Shown: positions 54,569 through 63,569, counted from the stretch's first letter. The stretch: DNA of 64,000 bases from Sphingomonas pokkalii (GCF_003096275.1 NZ_QENQ01000001.1:2290731-2354730); one strand, 5' to 3'. Numbers and translations are program-made. Notes: generated from the letters alone by a model not told the origin.

Positions 54569-54916
54569 TCAGAGCAACGCACGTGCATAGCGTTCCACCG
54601 CGAAACCGACGAGCAATCCGCCCGGATATTCCAGCACCGGTCGCTTGATCATCGAAGGTTGGGCGATCATCAGCGCACGCGCCTTGGCGGCATCCAGATC
54701 GGTCTTGTCGGCGTCGGGCAGTTTCCGGAACGTGGTACCGGCGCGATTGAGCAACACCTCCCACCCTTCCAGCGCGATCCAGCGATCGAGCCGCGCGGGA
54801 TCGACGCCTTCGATCTTATAATCGTGGAAGACATGGGCGACGGCGTTGGCGTCGAGCCAGGCTCGCGCCTTCTTCATCGTGTCGCAATTCTTGATTCCGT
54901 AGAGTGCGATCGTCAT
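54569..54916 (-). CDS. ArsC/Spx family protein (YffB-like)
   Basis: Thioredoxin-fold protein of 115 residues in the ArsC/Spx superfamily. The nucleophilic cysteine is Cys11 in LYGIKNCDTMKKARAWLD, and the second motif MIKRPVLEYPGG is present. The NCDTM form and the single cysteine point to the YffB group, which are glutathione-binding reductases of unknown target and not confirmed arsenate reductases. No ars genes are near. It lies seven bases after the GNAT gene, so the two are probably co-transcribed. Confidence 0.9.
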   Translation of the reverse strand: MTIALYGIKNCDTMKKARAWLDANAVAHVFHDYKIEGVDPARLDRWIALEGWEVLLNRAGTTFRKLPDADKTDLDAAKARALMIAQPSMIKRPVLEYPGGLLVGFAVERYARALL

Positions 54917-54923
54917 GTCGCCC

Positions 54924-55334
54924 CTAGTGGAGGAAACGGCCGAGCGTCACAACCGGCTGGAGCTCCAGTCCCAGCGCGCGATAGAAACCGATCGCCGCAT
55001 CGTTGCCCTCGCGCACCATCAGTTGCAGCTTGGGGCAGCCGCGCGCGCGCAGCCAGGATTCGGCCGCCGCGATCAGGGCGCGGCCATGCCCCTGTCCCCG
55101 CGCCGCTTCGGCGACGGCGAGATAATAGACCCAGCCGCGATGCCCGTCTTCCCCCACCATGGCCGTGCCCAGCAGCGTGCTGCCGTCGCGCAGCACGAGC
55201 ACGGCAGAGGTTGCACCAGCCACCGCCCGATCGAAATCGGCCCGGGGATCGTTCCACGGCCGCGTCAGTTCCGCGGCCTGCCATAGCGTAACCACGGCCT
55301 CACGATCGGCCGCACCTGCTTCTTCGATATGCAT
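54924..55334 (-). CDS. GNAT family N-acetyltransferase (YpeA-like)
   Basis: Acetyltransferase of 136 residues. The acetyl-CoA loop is in VAEAARGQGHGRALIAAAES (Gln/Arg-x-x-Gly-x-Gly/Ala pattern), preceded by the strand GWVYYLAVAEA and followed by LQLMVREGNDAAIGFYRALG. The layout is close to YpeA of E. coli. The substrate, protein or small molecule, is unknown. The gene ends seven bases before the ArsC-like gene. Confidence 0.9.
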   Translation of the reverse strand: MHIEEAGAADREAVVTLWQAAELTRPWNDPRADFDRAVAGATSAVLVLRDGSTLLGTAMVGEDGHRGWVYYLAVAEAARGQGHGRALIAAAESWLRARGCPKLQLMVREGNDAAIGFYRALGLELQPVVTLGRFLH

Positions 55335-55366
55335 CGCGGCAGCCTATACCCGCACGCGCGCTGCGC

Positions 55367-56671
55367 CTATCCCCGCTTGAGCGCGAGCAAGGCCAGGGCC
55401 GCGACCAGCGAACCGCCCGCCATCCCCAGCGCGACGACGGGCAGCCCCAGATTCATCGCGAACAGCAGCCCGGCGACGATCGGGCCCAGCGCCGCGCCGC
55501 CGCGGCCCACGCCGATCACGAAACCGGTGCCGGTTCCGCGTGCCTCGGTGGGGAAGCTCTGCGCGATCAGCGCATACATGCCCACTACCCCGGCATTGGT
55601 GAAGAAACCGGCGATCCCGGCGATCAGCGCAAGCCCGGCAAGATCGCGCTGCCCCTGCCCGAACAGCGCGACCATCGCCGTCGCCGCCACCAGCGCCGCG
55701 ACCAGCAGGGCGCGCAGCGGCAACCGCCAGCTGAGCATGCTCAGCAGCACCGCGCCCGCGAGCCCGCCGACATTGGCCCACACCAGCACGCCGGCCGCCT
55801 GCGAGGCCGGATAGCCCATGTCGACGACGATCTTCGGCACCCATTTGATGATGAAGTAGAAGGTCATGATGTGGCAGAAATAGGCGATCGTCAGCAGGAT
55901 CGTCGTGCGCGCCAGCGGCTCCGAAAACAGCTGGGCGAGCGGCAGCTTCGCGCCCGCCGCACGGCGCGGCGGCAGCGCCTCGATTGCCCCCTGCCCCATC
56001 CGTGCCAGCAGCCGGTTGGCGCGCGCCAGGGCATTGGCGGGCTGGCGCTGGAACAGATAGCGGACCGATTCGGGCATCAGCCACCACACCAGCGGCAGGC
56101 ACAGTGCCGTCGCGCCCGCACCGAACAGGAACACATGGCGCCAATCGCCGCCGACCAGCAATTTCGCCGCGATCGATCCGCCGACGATCGCGCCGACCGG
56201 ATAGCCGGATGCCATCAGCCCCACCGCCAGGCTGCGGGTGCGGGCGTTGCCGAGTTCCGCCGCCATCGCATTGGTGCAGGCGAGCATCCCGCCGATGCCG
56301 AGGCCGGTGAACAGGCGGAAGACGGACAGCATCTGCACATTCTGCGCGAACGTCGCCGCCAGCATCCCCGTGGCCATGATGCCCAGGCACAGCAGGATGG
56401 CAGGTCGCCGCCCGACGCGATCGGCATAGGCCCCGAGCACAACCGAGCCCAGGGCCATGCCGATCAGTTCCATCGACAGCACCAGCCCCAGCGCCGCGCG
56501 ATCGATGCCCCATTCGGCAGCGATGCCCGGTGAGGCGAAGCTGATCGCCAGCACGTCAAACCCGTCGAGCGCGTTGAGCAGCAGGCAGAGCAGGATACCC
56601 GAAACCTGTGTGCGGCTCAGCGGCGCTTCGTCGAGCCGCCGCAGAATTTCCGACGACTCCGCCATGTTCAA
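55367..56671 (-). CDS. MFS transporter, aromatic acid:H+ symporter family
   Basis: Twelve-span transporter of 434 residues in the AAHS family. The DGFD motif at 36-39 and the loop motif GAYADRVGRRPAILLCLG between spans 2 and 3 are those of PcaK/VanK-type carriers of hydroxylated aromatic acids. It follows the CoA-ligase gene by 37 bases at the end of the ferulate operon, so it probably imports ferulate, p-coumarate or vanillate. The N-terminus (MNMAESSEILRRLDEAPLSR) is typical. Confidence 0.93.
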   Translation of the reverse strand: MNMAESSEILRRLDEAPLSRTQVSGILLCLLLNALDGFDVLAISFASPGIAAEWGIDRAALGLVLSMELIGMALGSVVLGAYADRVGRRPAILLCLGIMATGMLAATFAQNVQMLSVFRLFTGLGIGGMLACTNAMAAELGNARTRSLAVGLMASGYPVGAIVGGSIAAKLLVGGDWRHVFLFGAGATALCLPLVWWLMPESVRYLFQRQPANALARANRLLARMGQGAIEALPPRRAAGAKLPLAQLFSEPLARTTILLTIAYFCHIMTFYFIIKWVPKIVVDMGYPASQAAGVLVWANVGGLAGAVLLSMLSWRLPLRALLVAALVAATAMVALFGQGQRDLAGLALIAGIAGFFTNAGVVGMYALIAQSFPTEARGTGTGFVIGVGRGGAALGPIVAGLLFAMNLGLPVVALGMAGGSLVAALALLALKRG

Positions 56672-56708
56672 CCTCTCCTTCGGGCGTTTTCGCCCCTGTT
56701 GTCGTTCG

Positions 56709-58841
56709 TCAGGCGGTAAGCATCAGCGCATCGAGCGCCACCACCCCTTCACCCACAGGGTGCACCACCACCGGGTTCAGGTCCACTTCACGGATCGAGG
56801 GCTCGGCGATCAGCACCTGCGCCAGCCGTGCGATCAGCGCCGCCACGGCGGGCACGTCCAGCGCCGGGGCGCCGCGCCAGCCGCGCAGGATCGCCGCGCT
56901 CTTCAGCTGGTGCAGTTCGCGTTCGATTGCCTCCTGGGTAAGGTCGCACGGCAGCAGCCGCACGTCCTGCAGGATCTCCGCCGTCACCCCGCCGAAACCG
57001 GCCAGGATCACCGGCCCCCATTCGGGATCGCGCTTGGCACCAACGATCAGCTCCACGCCGCGCTTGCCCATGCCCTCGACCAGCACGCCGTCGAGCGTCA
57101 GGTCCGGCCGGTGCCGCGCGACGTCACCGTGCATCTTGCGCCAGCCGGCGCGCAGCGCGCCCTCGTCGGCCAGGTTCAGCACCACGCCGCCGGCATCGCT
57201 CTTGTGGCTGAGCTCGGCCGATTGCGCCTTGAGCACGACCGGATAGCCGATCTCCCCGGCGATCTGCACCGCCTCGTCCGCGGTGCGCGCAAAGCCGCCC
57301 TTGGGAAAGGGCAGGCCCAGCGGTGCCAGCACCGCCTTGGCGCGATATTCCGGCACCACCCCGCCCAGCGGCAGGCCTTCGCACGACAGCGGCACGGCAT
57401 CGCTCGTGCTAAAGTCGCGCGCGGCCTGGCGCGACAACCGCGCGATCGCGCGGAACACCCGCTCGGTCGAACCGAAGCACGGCACCCCCGCCGCGCGCAG
57501 CCGCGCGATATTCTCCGCCCCCAGCGGCGCGCCTTCGTCGAGCCCGGCGAAGATCAGCGGGGTGGTCAGCGATGCTTCCTCCACCGCGCGCAGGATCGGC
57601 GGCAGCTTGATGCCCACCGTCGCCGCATCGGTAAGGATGATGCCCGCGACGATCGCCCCGAAGCGATCGTCCGCCCCCAACGCCCGGAGCAGGCGATAAT
57701 ACATGTCGGGCTCGACCAGCCCCTGCGCAGTGATGTCGAGCGGGTTGCTGACTCCAACGAAGTCCGGCATCGCGGCGCGCAGCGCCGGCGCATTGGCATC
57801 GTCGAGCGCCGGCAGCGTGACGCCCAGTTCCTCGCACAAATCCAGCGTCAGTGCCTTGAACGCCCCCGATTCGCCCAGCACGGCGGCGCCGCCGCCGGGC
57901 AGCGCCGGGCAGCGCGCGGCGATCTCGGTGATGTCGCCCAGTTCCTCCAGCGTCTCGGCGAACACCACGCCCGCGCGCTCCACCATCACCCGCATCAGCT
58001 GATAGTCGCCGGCCATCGCGCCGGTATGCGTCGCCGCCGATTCGCGCGCGGCGCTGCTCTTGCCAGGATGCAGCAGCACGACGAGCTTGCCCGCCGCCCG
58101 TGCCTTGCGTGCCGCCTCCAAAAAGCGCTGGGGCTTGCGGAACTGCTCGACGATCATCGCGATCACCTGCGTGTTCGGATCATCGACGCAATAGTCGACA
58201 TAATCCTCGACGCCGCTCGCCGCCTCGTTGCCGGTCGACACCGAAAGCGTGACCGGCAGGTCGCGGCTGAGCAGCATCGTCGCCAACACCGCCGCCATCG
58301 CCCCGCTCTGCGAAACGATGCCCACGCCCTTGCCGGGGCCGCGCTCCGGCACGATCGTCTCGACGAACGTCAGCGGCACCCGCTCGACATAGTTGACGAG
58401 GCCCAGGCAGTTCGGCCCTTCGATCACCATCCCCGCCTCGGCGGCGATGCGGGCGATCTCGCGCTGGTCGGCAAGCCCCTGCTCGCCGCCCTCGGCGAAG
58501 CCCGCCGAGAAGACGATCGCCGCCCCCACCTTGCGGGCGGCGAGCGACCGGATCGTCTCCACCACCCCGGCGCGCGGAATGGCGAGCACCGCCGCGTCCA
58601 CGCCCTCCGGCAGCTCCTCGACCGAGGGCAGGCAGGGCCGCCCGCCGATCGTCTCGCGCTTCGGGTTGATCAGGTGGATGTCGCCGGCAAAACCGTTGCG
58701 CTCCAGATTGGCGAGCACCGAGGCGCCGAGCGCACCCGGCTTGTCCGAAGCGCCAACGATCACGACCGATCTCGGCCGCAACAGCCGGTCGAGCGCAAGG
58801 CCGCTGGCGGCCTGGGTCGGGGCGAGCGTATCGACGGTCAT
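56709..58841 (-). CDS. ferA: ADP-forming acyl-CoA synthetase, feruloyl-CoA synthetase-like
   Basis: Nucleoside-diphosphate-forming CoA ligase of 710 residues. An N-terminal CoA-binding domain (SVVIVGASDKPGALGASVLA), two succinyl-CoA-synthetase-like ligase domains (GIVSQSGAMAAVLATMLL and SAATHTGAMAGDYQLMRVM) and a C-terminal ATP-grasp domain (AEIGYPVVLKAQSAELSHKS, LIVGAKRDPEWGPVILAGFG) are visible. This is the architecture of FerA in Sphingobium SYK-6, which activates ferulate to feruloyl-CoA. Its place 17 bases after the feruloyl-CoA hydratase gene supports that substrate, although p-coumarate and caffeate are equally likely. It differs from the AMP-forming Fcs of pseudomonads. Confidence 0.88.
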   Translation of the reverse strand: MTVDTLAPTQAASGLALDRLLRPRSVVIVGASDKPGALGASVLANLERNGFAGDIHLINPKRETIGGRPCLPSVEELPEGVDAAVLAIPRAGVVETIRSLAARKVGAAIVFSAGFAEGGEQGLADQREIARIAAEAGMVIEGPNCLGLVNYVERVPLTFVETIVPERGPGKGVGIVSQSGAMAAVLATMLLSRDLPVTLSVSTGNEAASGVEDYVDYCVDDPNTQVIAMIVEQFRKPQRFLEAARKARAAGKLVVLLHPGKSSAARESAATHTGAMAGDYQLMRVMVERAGVVFAETLEELGDITEIAARCPALPGGGAAVLGESGAFKALTLDLCEELGVTLPALDDANAPALRAAMPDFVGVSNPLDITAQGLVEPDMYYRLLRALGADDRFGAIVAGIILTDAATVGIKLPPILRAVEEASLTTPLIFAGLDEGAPLGAENIARLRAAGVPCFGSTERVFRAIARLSRQAARDFSTSDAVPLSCEGLPLGGVVPEYRAKAVLAPLGLPFPKGGFARTADEAVQIAGEIGYPVVLKAQSAELSHKSDAGGVVLNLADEGALRAGWRKMHGDVARHRPDLTLDGVLVEGMGKRGVELIVGAKRDPEWGPVILAGFGGVTAEILQDVRLLPCDLTQEAIERELHQLKSAAILRGWRGAPALDVPAVAALIARLAQVLIAEPSIREVDLNPVVVHPVGEGVVALDALMLTA

Positions 58842-58858
58842 CGGTGCCCTCCCCTGGC

Positions 58859-59695
58859 TCAGGCGTTCTGCTTGGACTTGTCGTACGCGCCGAGGCCCGG
58901 CTTGTACGTCTTGTCGTCGATGAACTGCTTGATGCCTTCCTTGCGGCCTTCGTTATCGTAGCTGTTGGCCGCTTCCTGCGCGCGGATCAGATAATCCTCG
59001 GCATTGTCATAGGTCATCTCGCGCACGCGGCGGATGGCGTCCTTGGTTGCCTTCAGCGCCACCGGGTTCTTGGCGAGCAGCACCTTCGCCACTTCCTCGA
59101 CGCGTGCCTTCAGCCCGTCCAGCGGCACCGCTTCGTTCACCAGGCCCCATTCGGCCGCCTTCTTGCCGCTGATATTCTCGCCCATCATCGCGTGGTACAT
59201 CGCGTTGCGGAAGCCGGTCAGCTCGGCGATCACCTTCGAGGCGCCGCCGCCCGGCAGGATCCCCCAGTTGATCTCGGAAAGGCCGAACTGCGCCTCTTCC
59301 GCCGCGAAGGCGAGGTCGCAGCCGAACAGCGGGCCATAACCGCCGCCGAAGCACCAGCCGTTCACCATCGCGATGGTCGGCTTGTGATACCAGCGCAGGC
59401 GCCGCCACCAGCCATAGGCCTCGCGCTGCGCGCCGCGGGTGGCGCCCAGGCCCTTGGCCTCATTCTCGCGGAAATATTCCTTCAGGTCCATGCCGGCGGA
59501 CCAGGCAGTGCCTTCGCCGCTCAGCACGAGCACACCGACATCGTCGCGATATTCGAGTTCGTCGAGCACTTCCATCATCCGGCGGTTGAGCCGGGGCGAC
59601 ATGCAGTTGCGCTTGTCGGGCCGGTTGAAACGTACCCAGGCGATGCCGTCTATCACGTCATAGGCGACGGTGGCGGCTTGGATCGGATCGGTCAT
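58859..59695 (-). CDS. ferB: feruloyl/p-hydroxycinnamoyl-CoA hydratase/lyase
   Basis: Crotonase-fold enzyme of 278 residues that hydrates feruloyl-CoA and splits it into vanillin and acetyl-CoA. The start is ATG 59695 (MTDPIQAATVAYDVIDGIAW). Strong matches to Ech/HCHL are AGMDLKEYFREN, KPTIAMVNGWCFGGGYGPLF, the catalytic Glu in GLSEINWGILPGG and DYLIRAQEAANSYDNEG, ending KQFIDDKTYKPGLGAYD. The tyrosine that holds the 4-hydroxyl in HCHL corresponds to the DYL position. It sits between DUF3237 and ferA on the same strand. Confidence 0.95.
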   Translation of the reverse strand: MTDPIQAATVAYDVIDGIAWVRFNRPDKRNCMSPRLNRRMMEVLDELEYRDDVGVLVLSGEGTAWSAGMDLKEYFRENEAKGLGATRGAQREAYGWWRRLRWYHKPTIAMVNGWCFGGGYGPLFGCDLAFAAEEAQFGLSEINWGILPGGGASKVIAELTGFRNAMYHAMMGENISGKKAAEWGLVNEAVPLDGLKARVEEVAKVLLAKNPVALKATKDAIRRVREMTYDNAEDYLIRAQEAANSYDNEGRKEGIKQFIDDKTYKPGLGAYDKSKQNA

Positions 59696-59724
59696 GCTGC
59701 TTTGCCTTTCTGAAAAATCGCGCG

Positions 59725-60231
59725 TCATTCGACGCTGTAGAAATCGATGATCACATGGTCGGGGCGGCGGATGCCGCGCGCGACGAACACGGTGCGCGCC
59801 AGCCAGGCGTGCGGCCCCTCGGCCACCTCGAAGCGCGGCGTGGTGCGGAAATAATAGGCGTCGGGCTCGATGGGCTCGTCCTGCGCCAGCCGGGCGGTAA
59901 CGGCTTCGCTGGCCACCCGTACGCCAGGGTTTTCGATCGCGATCACCGTGCCGTCCTCGGCCCGCAGGAAATAGCGGGCGAGCACGCGGGTAACGCCGCC
60001 CGGCAGGATCGTCTGCCAGTCGCCACCGCCGGGGAGGACGATACCGTTCAGACGCGGCCCGACGATGCGGCCGCCGGTGATCGCGATGAAACGGGCGCGG
60101 CCGCCATCCACCTGTCCGCGCTCGACGGGGGGCGCGATCTGGACCCGGGCCGAAAAGGCGAAGGCAAGGCCGGGCGGCGGTGCCGACGGCAGTACCGCAA
60201 CGCCCTGCTGGGGGCCGGAGAGCGGGCGCAT
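59725..60231 (-). CDS. DUF3237 domain-containing protein
   Basis: Protein of 168 residues from ATG 60231 (MRPLSGPQQGVAVLPSAPPP), ten bases after vdh. The DUF3237 (UPF0311) beta-barrel pattern is clear in LAFAFSARVQIAPPVERGQV, GGRIVGPRLNGIVLPGGGDW and RYFLRAEDGTVIAIENPGVR. The family has no assigned reaction, yet members are often inside aromatic-degradation operons. Here the gene lies between vanillin dehydrogenase and the hydratase/lyase, so a role in binding or processing an aromatic intermediate is a fair guess. The longer upstream frame overlaps vdh and is rejected. Confidence 0.85.
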   Translation of the reverse strand: MRPLSGPQQGVAVLPSAPPPGLAFAFSARVQIAPPVERGQVDGGRARFIAITGGRIVGPRLNGIVLPGGGDWQTILPGGVTRVLARYFLRAEDGTVIAIENPGVRVASEAVTARLAQDEPIEPDAYYFRTTPRFEVAEGPHAWLARTVFVARGIRRPDHVIIDFYSVE

Positions 60232-60241
60232 CGCTCGGCCC

Positions 60242-61693
60242 TCAGATCGGGAAATGGCCGGGCTGGGTCTCGAGCGTGATCCAGCGCAGTTCGGTGAAGC
60301 TCTCGATCCCCGCCTTGCCGCCGAACTTGCCATAGCCAGACGCCTTGACGCCGCCGAACGGCATCTGCGCCTCGTCGTGCACGGTCGGGCCGTTGACGTG
60401 GCAGATGCCCGACTGGATCTGCCGCGCCACCCGCAGCCCGCGCGCTGCGTCTCGCGTGAAGACCGAGGCAGACAGGCCATACTCAGTATCGTTGGCGAGT
60501 TCGATCGCGTGCGCCTCGTCGCGGGCGCGGATCACGCCCACCACCGGGCCGAAGCTCTCGTCGCGGAACAGCTTCATCGCCGGCGTCACCTTGTCGACGA
60601 CATGGGCGGGCATCAGCACGCCGTTCGCGGCGCCGCCGTTCACCAGCACCGCGCCCTGCGCCACGGCATCCTCGATCAGCCCCTGCACATGCGCCACCGT
60701 CTTGGTATCGACCACCGCGCCGAGCGGCGTCTTGCCCTCGCGCGGATCGCCCACCGCCATGGTCGCCACCTTGGCGCGGAACTTCTCGACGAACGCATCG
60801 GCGACTGCATCGACGACGATGATCCGCTCGGTCGACATGCAGATCTGGCCCTGGTTCATGAACGCGCCGAACGCGGCGGCCTTTACCGCTTCGTCCAGAT
60901 CGGCATCGTCGAGCACGATCAGCGGTGCCTTGCCGCCCAGTTCGAGCACCACCGGCTTCAAATTCTGCGCGCACCGCACCGCGATGATCCGCCCGACGCC
61001 GGTGGAACCGGTGAAGTTCACCCGCCGCACCGCCGGCGCATCGATCATCGCACCGACCACCTCGCCGGCATCCTCCGGCGCGTTGGTGACAAGGTTGACG
61101 ATGCCATCGCCGAAGCCGGCCTCGATAAAGGCCTCGACGATCAGCGCATGGGTGCGGGGGCATTGCTCGCTCGCCTTCAGCACGACGGTATTGCCGCAGG
61201 CGAGCGGCACCGCGATCGCGCGGGTCGCCAGGATGATCGGCGCGTTCCAGGGCGCCATCGACAGCACAACGCCCGCCGGCTCGCGCACTGCCATGGCGAT
61301 GCAGCCCGGCTTGTCGCTGGGGATCACTTCGCCGCTGATCTGGGTGGTGAGCCCGGCGGCCTCGCGGATCATCGAGGCGGCGAGCATCAGGTTGAATCGG
61401 GCCCAGCCCTCGGTCGCGCCGATCTCCGCCATCATGGCATCGACGAACGCGTCGGCGCGGGCCTCCATCGCGGCGGCCGCCTTGGTGAGCAGCGCCCGGC
61501 GGGCATTCGGCCCCTGCGCGGCCCATGTCGGAAAGGCAGCCTGCGCCGCCGCAACGGCGGCCAGCGCGTCCTCGGGCGTCGCCGCCGCGGCGCGGGTGGC
61601 GACATCGCCGGTAACCGGATTACGGCGCTCGAACTGGCGCGCAGCGGCGCGCGCGGCACCGCCGACCAACAAGGTGACTTCGGTAGCGGACAT
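60242..61693 (-). CDS. ligV: vanillin (aromatic aldehyde) dehydrogenase
   Basis: NAD(P)-dependent aldehyde dehydrogenase of 483 residues from ATG 61693 (MSATEVTLLVGGAARAAARQ), which follows GAGAGG. The catalytic cysteine is in MNQGQICMSTERIIV and the general base Glu in VLELGGKAPLIVL; NFTGSTGVGR binds the cofactor. ATEGWARFN in the substrate-entry region is a feature of Vdh/LigV enzymes that oxidise vanillin to vanillate. It is the first gene of the operon with ferB and ferA, which produce vanillin, and lies just after a large dyad operator. Confidence 0.92.
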   Translation of the reverse strand: MSATEVTLLVGGAARAAARQFERRNPVTGDVATRAAAATPEDALAAVAAAQAAFPTWAAQGPNARRALLTKAAAAMEARADAFVDAMMAEIGATEGWARFNLMLAASMIREAAGLTTQISGEVIPSDKPGCIAMAVREPAGVVLSMAPWNAPIILATRAIAVPLACGNTVVLKASEQCPRTHALIVEAFIEAGFGDGIVNLVTNAPEDAGEVVGAMIDAPAVRRVNFTGSTGVGRIIAVRCAQNLKPVVLELGGKAPLIVLDDADLDEAVKAAAFGAFMNQGQICMSTERIIVVDAVADAFVEKFRAKVATMAVGDPREGKTPLGAVVDTKTVAHVQGLIEDAVAQGAVLVNGGAANGVLMPAHVVDKVTPAMKLFRDESFGPVVGVIRARDEAHAIELANDTEYGLSASVFTRDAARGLRVARQIQSGICHVNGPTVHDEAQMPFGGVKASGYGKFGGKAGIESFTELRWITLETQPGHFPI

Positions 61694-61709
61694 CAACCTC
61701 TCCGTCCTC

Positions 61710-61742
61710 TTCATTATTGTTATGGATCATAACGTTTATGAA
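61710..61742. promoter_or_regulatory. dyad operator of the ferulate operon
   Basis: A 33-base dyad with arms TTCATTATTGTTATG (61710-61724) and CATAACGTTTATGAA (61728-61742) that match at 12 of 15 positions. Its core, 61719-61733 (GTTATG-GAT-CATAAC), is perfect. It lies 17-49 bases upstream of ligV, in an AT-rich promoter. A MarR-type regulator such as FerC would fit the site, but no such gene is in the window. Confidence 0.65.
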
Positions 61743-61781
61743 GCAGACGGCAAGAGGAGAATTGCGCGGGGACCACCAACG

Positions 61782-61810
61782 AAAAAGGCGGCCGCTTGCG
61801 CGACCGCCTT
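61782..61810 (-). terminator. Rho-independent terminator after rplQ
   Basis: On the minus strand AAGGCGGTCGCGCAAGCGGC then CGCCTTTTT forms a stem of about 12 bases with a GCAA tetraloop-like turn and a run of five T. It starts 28 bases past the rplQ stop and insulates the ribosomal operon from the ferulate operon. Confidence 0.9.
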
Positions 61811-61837
61811 CCGTGTCGATTCTCCGACGAACGCCGA

Positions 61838-62260
61838 TCAGGCGGCTTCGTCGAAATCCTCGTCGCTGACCACCGGGCCCGAATCCTGGCCCTTGGCGGA
61901 AACGTCGCGATCGACGAACTCGATGATCGCCATCGGCGAGGCGTCCGACGCGCGGATGCCGGCCTTGATGATGCGGGTGTAGCCGCCGTTGCGATCGGCG
62001 TAGCGCGCTGCCAGCACGTCGAACAGCTTCACCAGCTGCGCATCGTCGAGCAGGCGGGCATGGGCCAGACGGCGGTTGGACAGGCCACCCTTCTTGGCGA
62101 GGGTGATCAGCTTCTCGACGTACGGGCGCAGTTCCTTCGCCTTGGCGACGGTGGTGGTGATCTGCTCGTGCTTGATGAGCGCTGCGCTCATGTTGCGGAA
62201 CAGGGCAATACGGTGAGCCGAGGTACGCTGCAGCTTACGACCGCCTACGCGATGGCGCAT
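61838..62260 (-). CDS. rplQ: 50S ribosomal protein L17
   Basis: L17 of the large ribosomal subunit, 140 residues. The N-terminal [20 protein letters not shown] and [20 protein letters not shown] are diagnostic, and the acidic tail ([13 protein letters not shown]) is common in alphaproteobacteria. It follows rpoA on the same strand, but an intrinsic terminator lies between them. A GAAGGAAG ribosome site precedes the start. Confidence 0.99.
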   Translation of the reverse strand: MRHRVGGRKLQRTSAHRIALFRNMSAALIKHEQITTTVAKAKELRPYVEKLITLAKKGGLSNRRLAHARLLDDAQLVKLFDVLAARYADRNGGYTRIIKAGIRASDASPMAIIEFVDRDVSAKGQDSGPVVSDEDFDEAA

Positions 62261-62344
62261 GATATCTTCCTTCGTTCGTTAAGGGGCCGTTCGACGGAAC
62301 CCCAGACCAGGCGGTGCAAGAACGGGCCACCGCCCAAAACCCTC

Positions 62345-62386
62345 AAAAAAAGCCGAGGAAGGTCAGGGCAGTCCTGACGCTTCCTC
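62345..62386 (-). terminator. intrinsic terminator between rpoA and rplQ
   Basis: GAGGAAG at 62380-62386 (read on the minus strand) pairs with CTTCCTC at 62355-62361, and TCAGG with CCTGA inside, with a five-base loop. A run of seven T follows (A run at 62345-62351 on the plus strand). It starts 15 bases after the rpoA stop. Confidence 0.85.
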
Positions 62387-62401
62387 CGACGGAACATGGG
62401 C

Positions 62402-63469
62402 TCAGCCCATGATCTCCTGTTCGAGCTTCTTGGCCATTTCCTCGATATTCTCGGGCGGCCAGCCCGGGATTTCCATGCCCAGGCGCAGGCCCATGCTGGA
62501 GAGGACTTCCTTGATCTCGTTGAGCGACTTGCGGCCGAAGTTCGGCGTGCGCAGCATCTCGGCTTCGGTCTTCTGGACCAGATCGCCGATATAGATGATG
62601 TTGTCGTTCTTGAGGCAGTTGGCCGAGCGGACCGACAGTTCGAGCTCGTCGACCTTCTTGAGCAGGTAGCGGTTGATCTGCGCGGCATCGCCTGCGCCAC
62701 CTTCCGCCGGCGCCGCTGCCGGCACCATGCCGACCGGAGCCGCACGGGTGACCGACGAATCGTCGAAGTGGACGAACAGCGCCAGCTGGTCCTGGAGAAT
62801 ACGCGCAGCATAGGCCAGCGCATCGTCCGGAGTCACCGTGCCGTCGGTCTCGACGGTCAGCGTCAGCTTGTCGTAGTCGAGCTCCTGGCCGACGCGGGTG
62901 TTCTCGACCTTGTACGAAACCTGGCGGACCGGGCTGAACAGCGCATCGACCGGGATCAGGCCGATCGGCGCATCGGCCGGGCGGTTCGCGGTGGCAGGCA
63001 CATAGCCCTTACCCACGTCCGCGGTCAGTTCCATGTTCAGCGTCGCGCCGTCGTCGAGGTGGCAGATCACCAGCTCGGGGTTCATCACTTCGATGTCGCC
63101 CGAAACCGCGATATCGCCCGCCTTCACTTCCGCCGGGCCGGTGGCCGACAGCTGGAGACGCTTCGGGCCTTCGCCCTGCATCTTGAGCGCGATCTGCTTG
63201 ACGTTGAGGACGATGTCGGTCACGTCCTCGCGCACACCGGCGAGCGACGAGAATTCGTGCAGCACATTCTCGATCTTGATCGAGGTAACCGCCGCCCCCT
63301 GCAGCGACGACAGCAGCACGCGGCGCAGCGCGTTGCCGAGGGTGAGGCCGAAGCCCCGCTCCAGCGGCTCGGCGACGAACGTCGACTTCCGCTTGGGATC
63401 GCCACCGGGCTTCTTCTCGAGGCCGTTGGGCTTCTTGAGTTCCTGCCAGTTCTTAGCGTTGACCGACAC
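62402..63469 (-). CDS. rpoA: DNA-directed RNA polymerase subunit alpha
   Basis: Alpha subunit of RNA polymerase, 355 residues. Start is GTG 63469 ([20 protein letters not shown]), preceded by GAGGAAAG. The N-terminal assembly domain has [20 protein letters not shown] and [20 protein letters not shown]. The C-terminal domain that contacts activators and UP elements has [20 protein letters not shown] and [21 protein letters not shown] hairpin (63487-63510) lies just upstream. It follows rpsK as in other proteobacteria. Confidence 0.99.
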   Translation of the reverse strand: MSVNAKNWQELKKPNGLEKKPGGDPKRKSTFVAEPLERGFGLTLGNALRRVLLSSLQGAAVTSIKIENVLHEFSSLAGVREDVTDIVLNVKQIALKMQGEGPKRLQLSATGPAEVKAGDIAVSGDIEVMNPELVICHLDDGATLNMELTADVGKGYVPATANRPADAPIGLIPVDALFSPVRQVSYKVENTRVGQELDYDKLTLTVETDGTVTPDDALAYAARILQDQLALFVHFDDSSVTRAAPVGMVPAAAPAEGGAGDAAQINRYLLKKVDELELSVRSANCLKNDNIIYIGDLVQKTEAEMLRTPNFGRKSLNEIKEVLSSMGLRLGMEIPGWPPENIEEMAKKLEQEIMG

Positions 63470-63486
63470 GGGCTTTCCTCATGTTG

Positions 63487-63510
63487 GGCGGGGAAGAGGC
63501 ATTCCCCGCC
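63487..63510 (-). promoter_or_regulatory. hairpin in the rpsK-rpoA spacer
   Basis: GGCGGGGAA at 63487-63495 and TTCCCCGCC at 63502-63510 pair perfectly over nine bases around a six-base loop. It ends 18 bases before the rpoA GTG on the minus strand, just upstream of the ribosome site. It has no T tract. It could tune rpoA translation or mRNA processing. Confidence 0.5.
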
Positions 63511-63569
63511 AGGTAACTACTGCAAGACCGCGAGACCCGCCTCAGGGCCCGCGGCGCAAGCAGGACGTA

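Noticed and set aside
54569..54916. Arsenate resistance gene
   Set aside because: The ArsC-like fold has the NCDTM motif of YffB-type proteins and there is no arsR, arsB or acr3 nearby.
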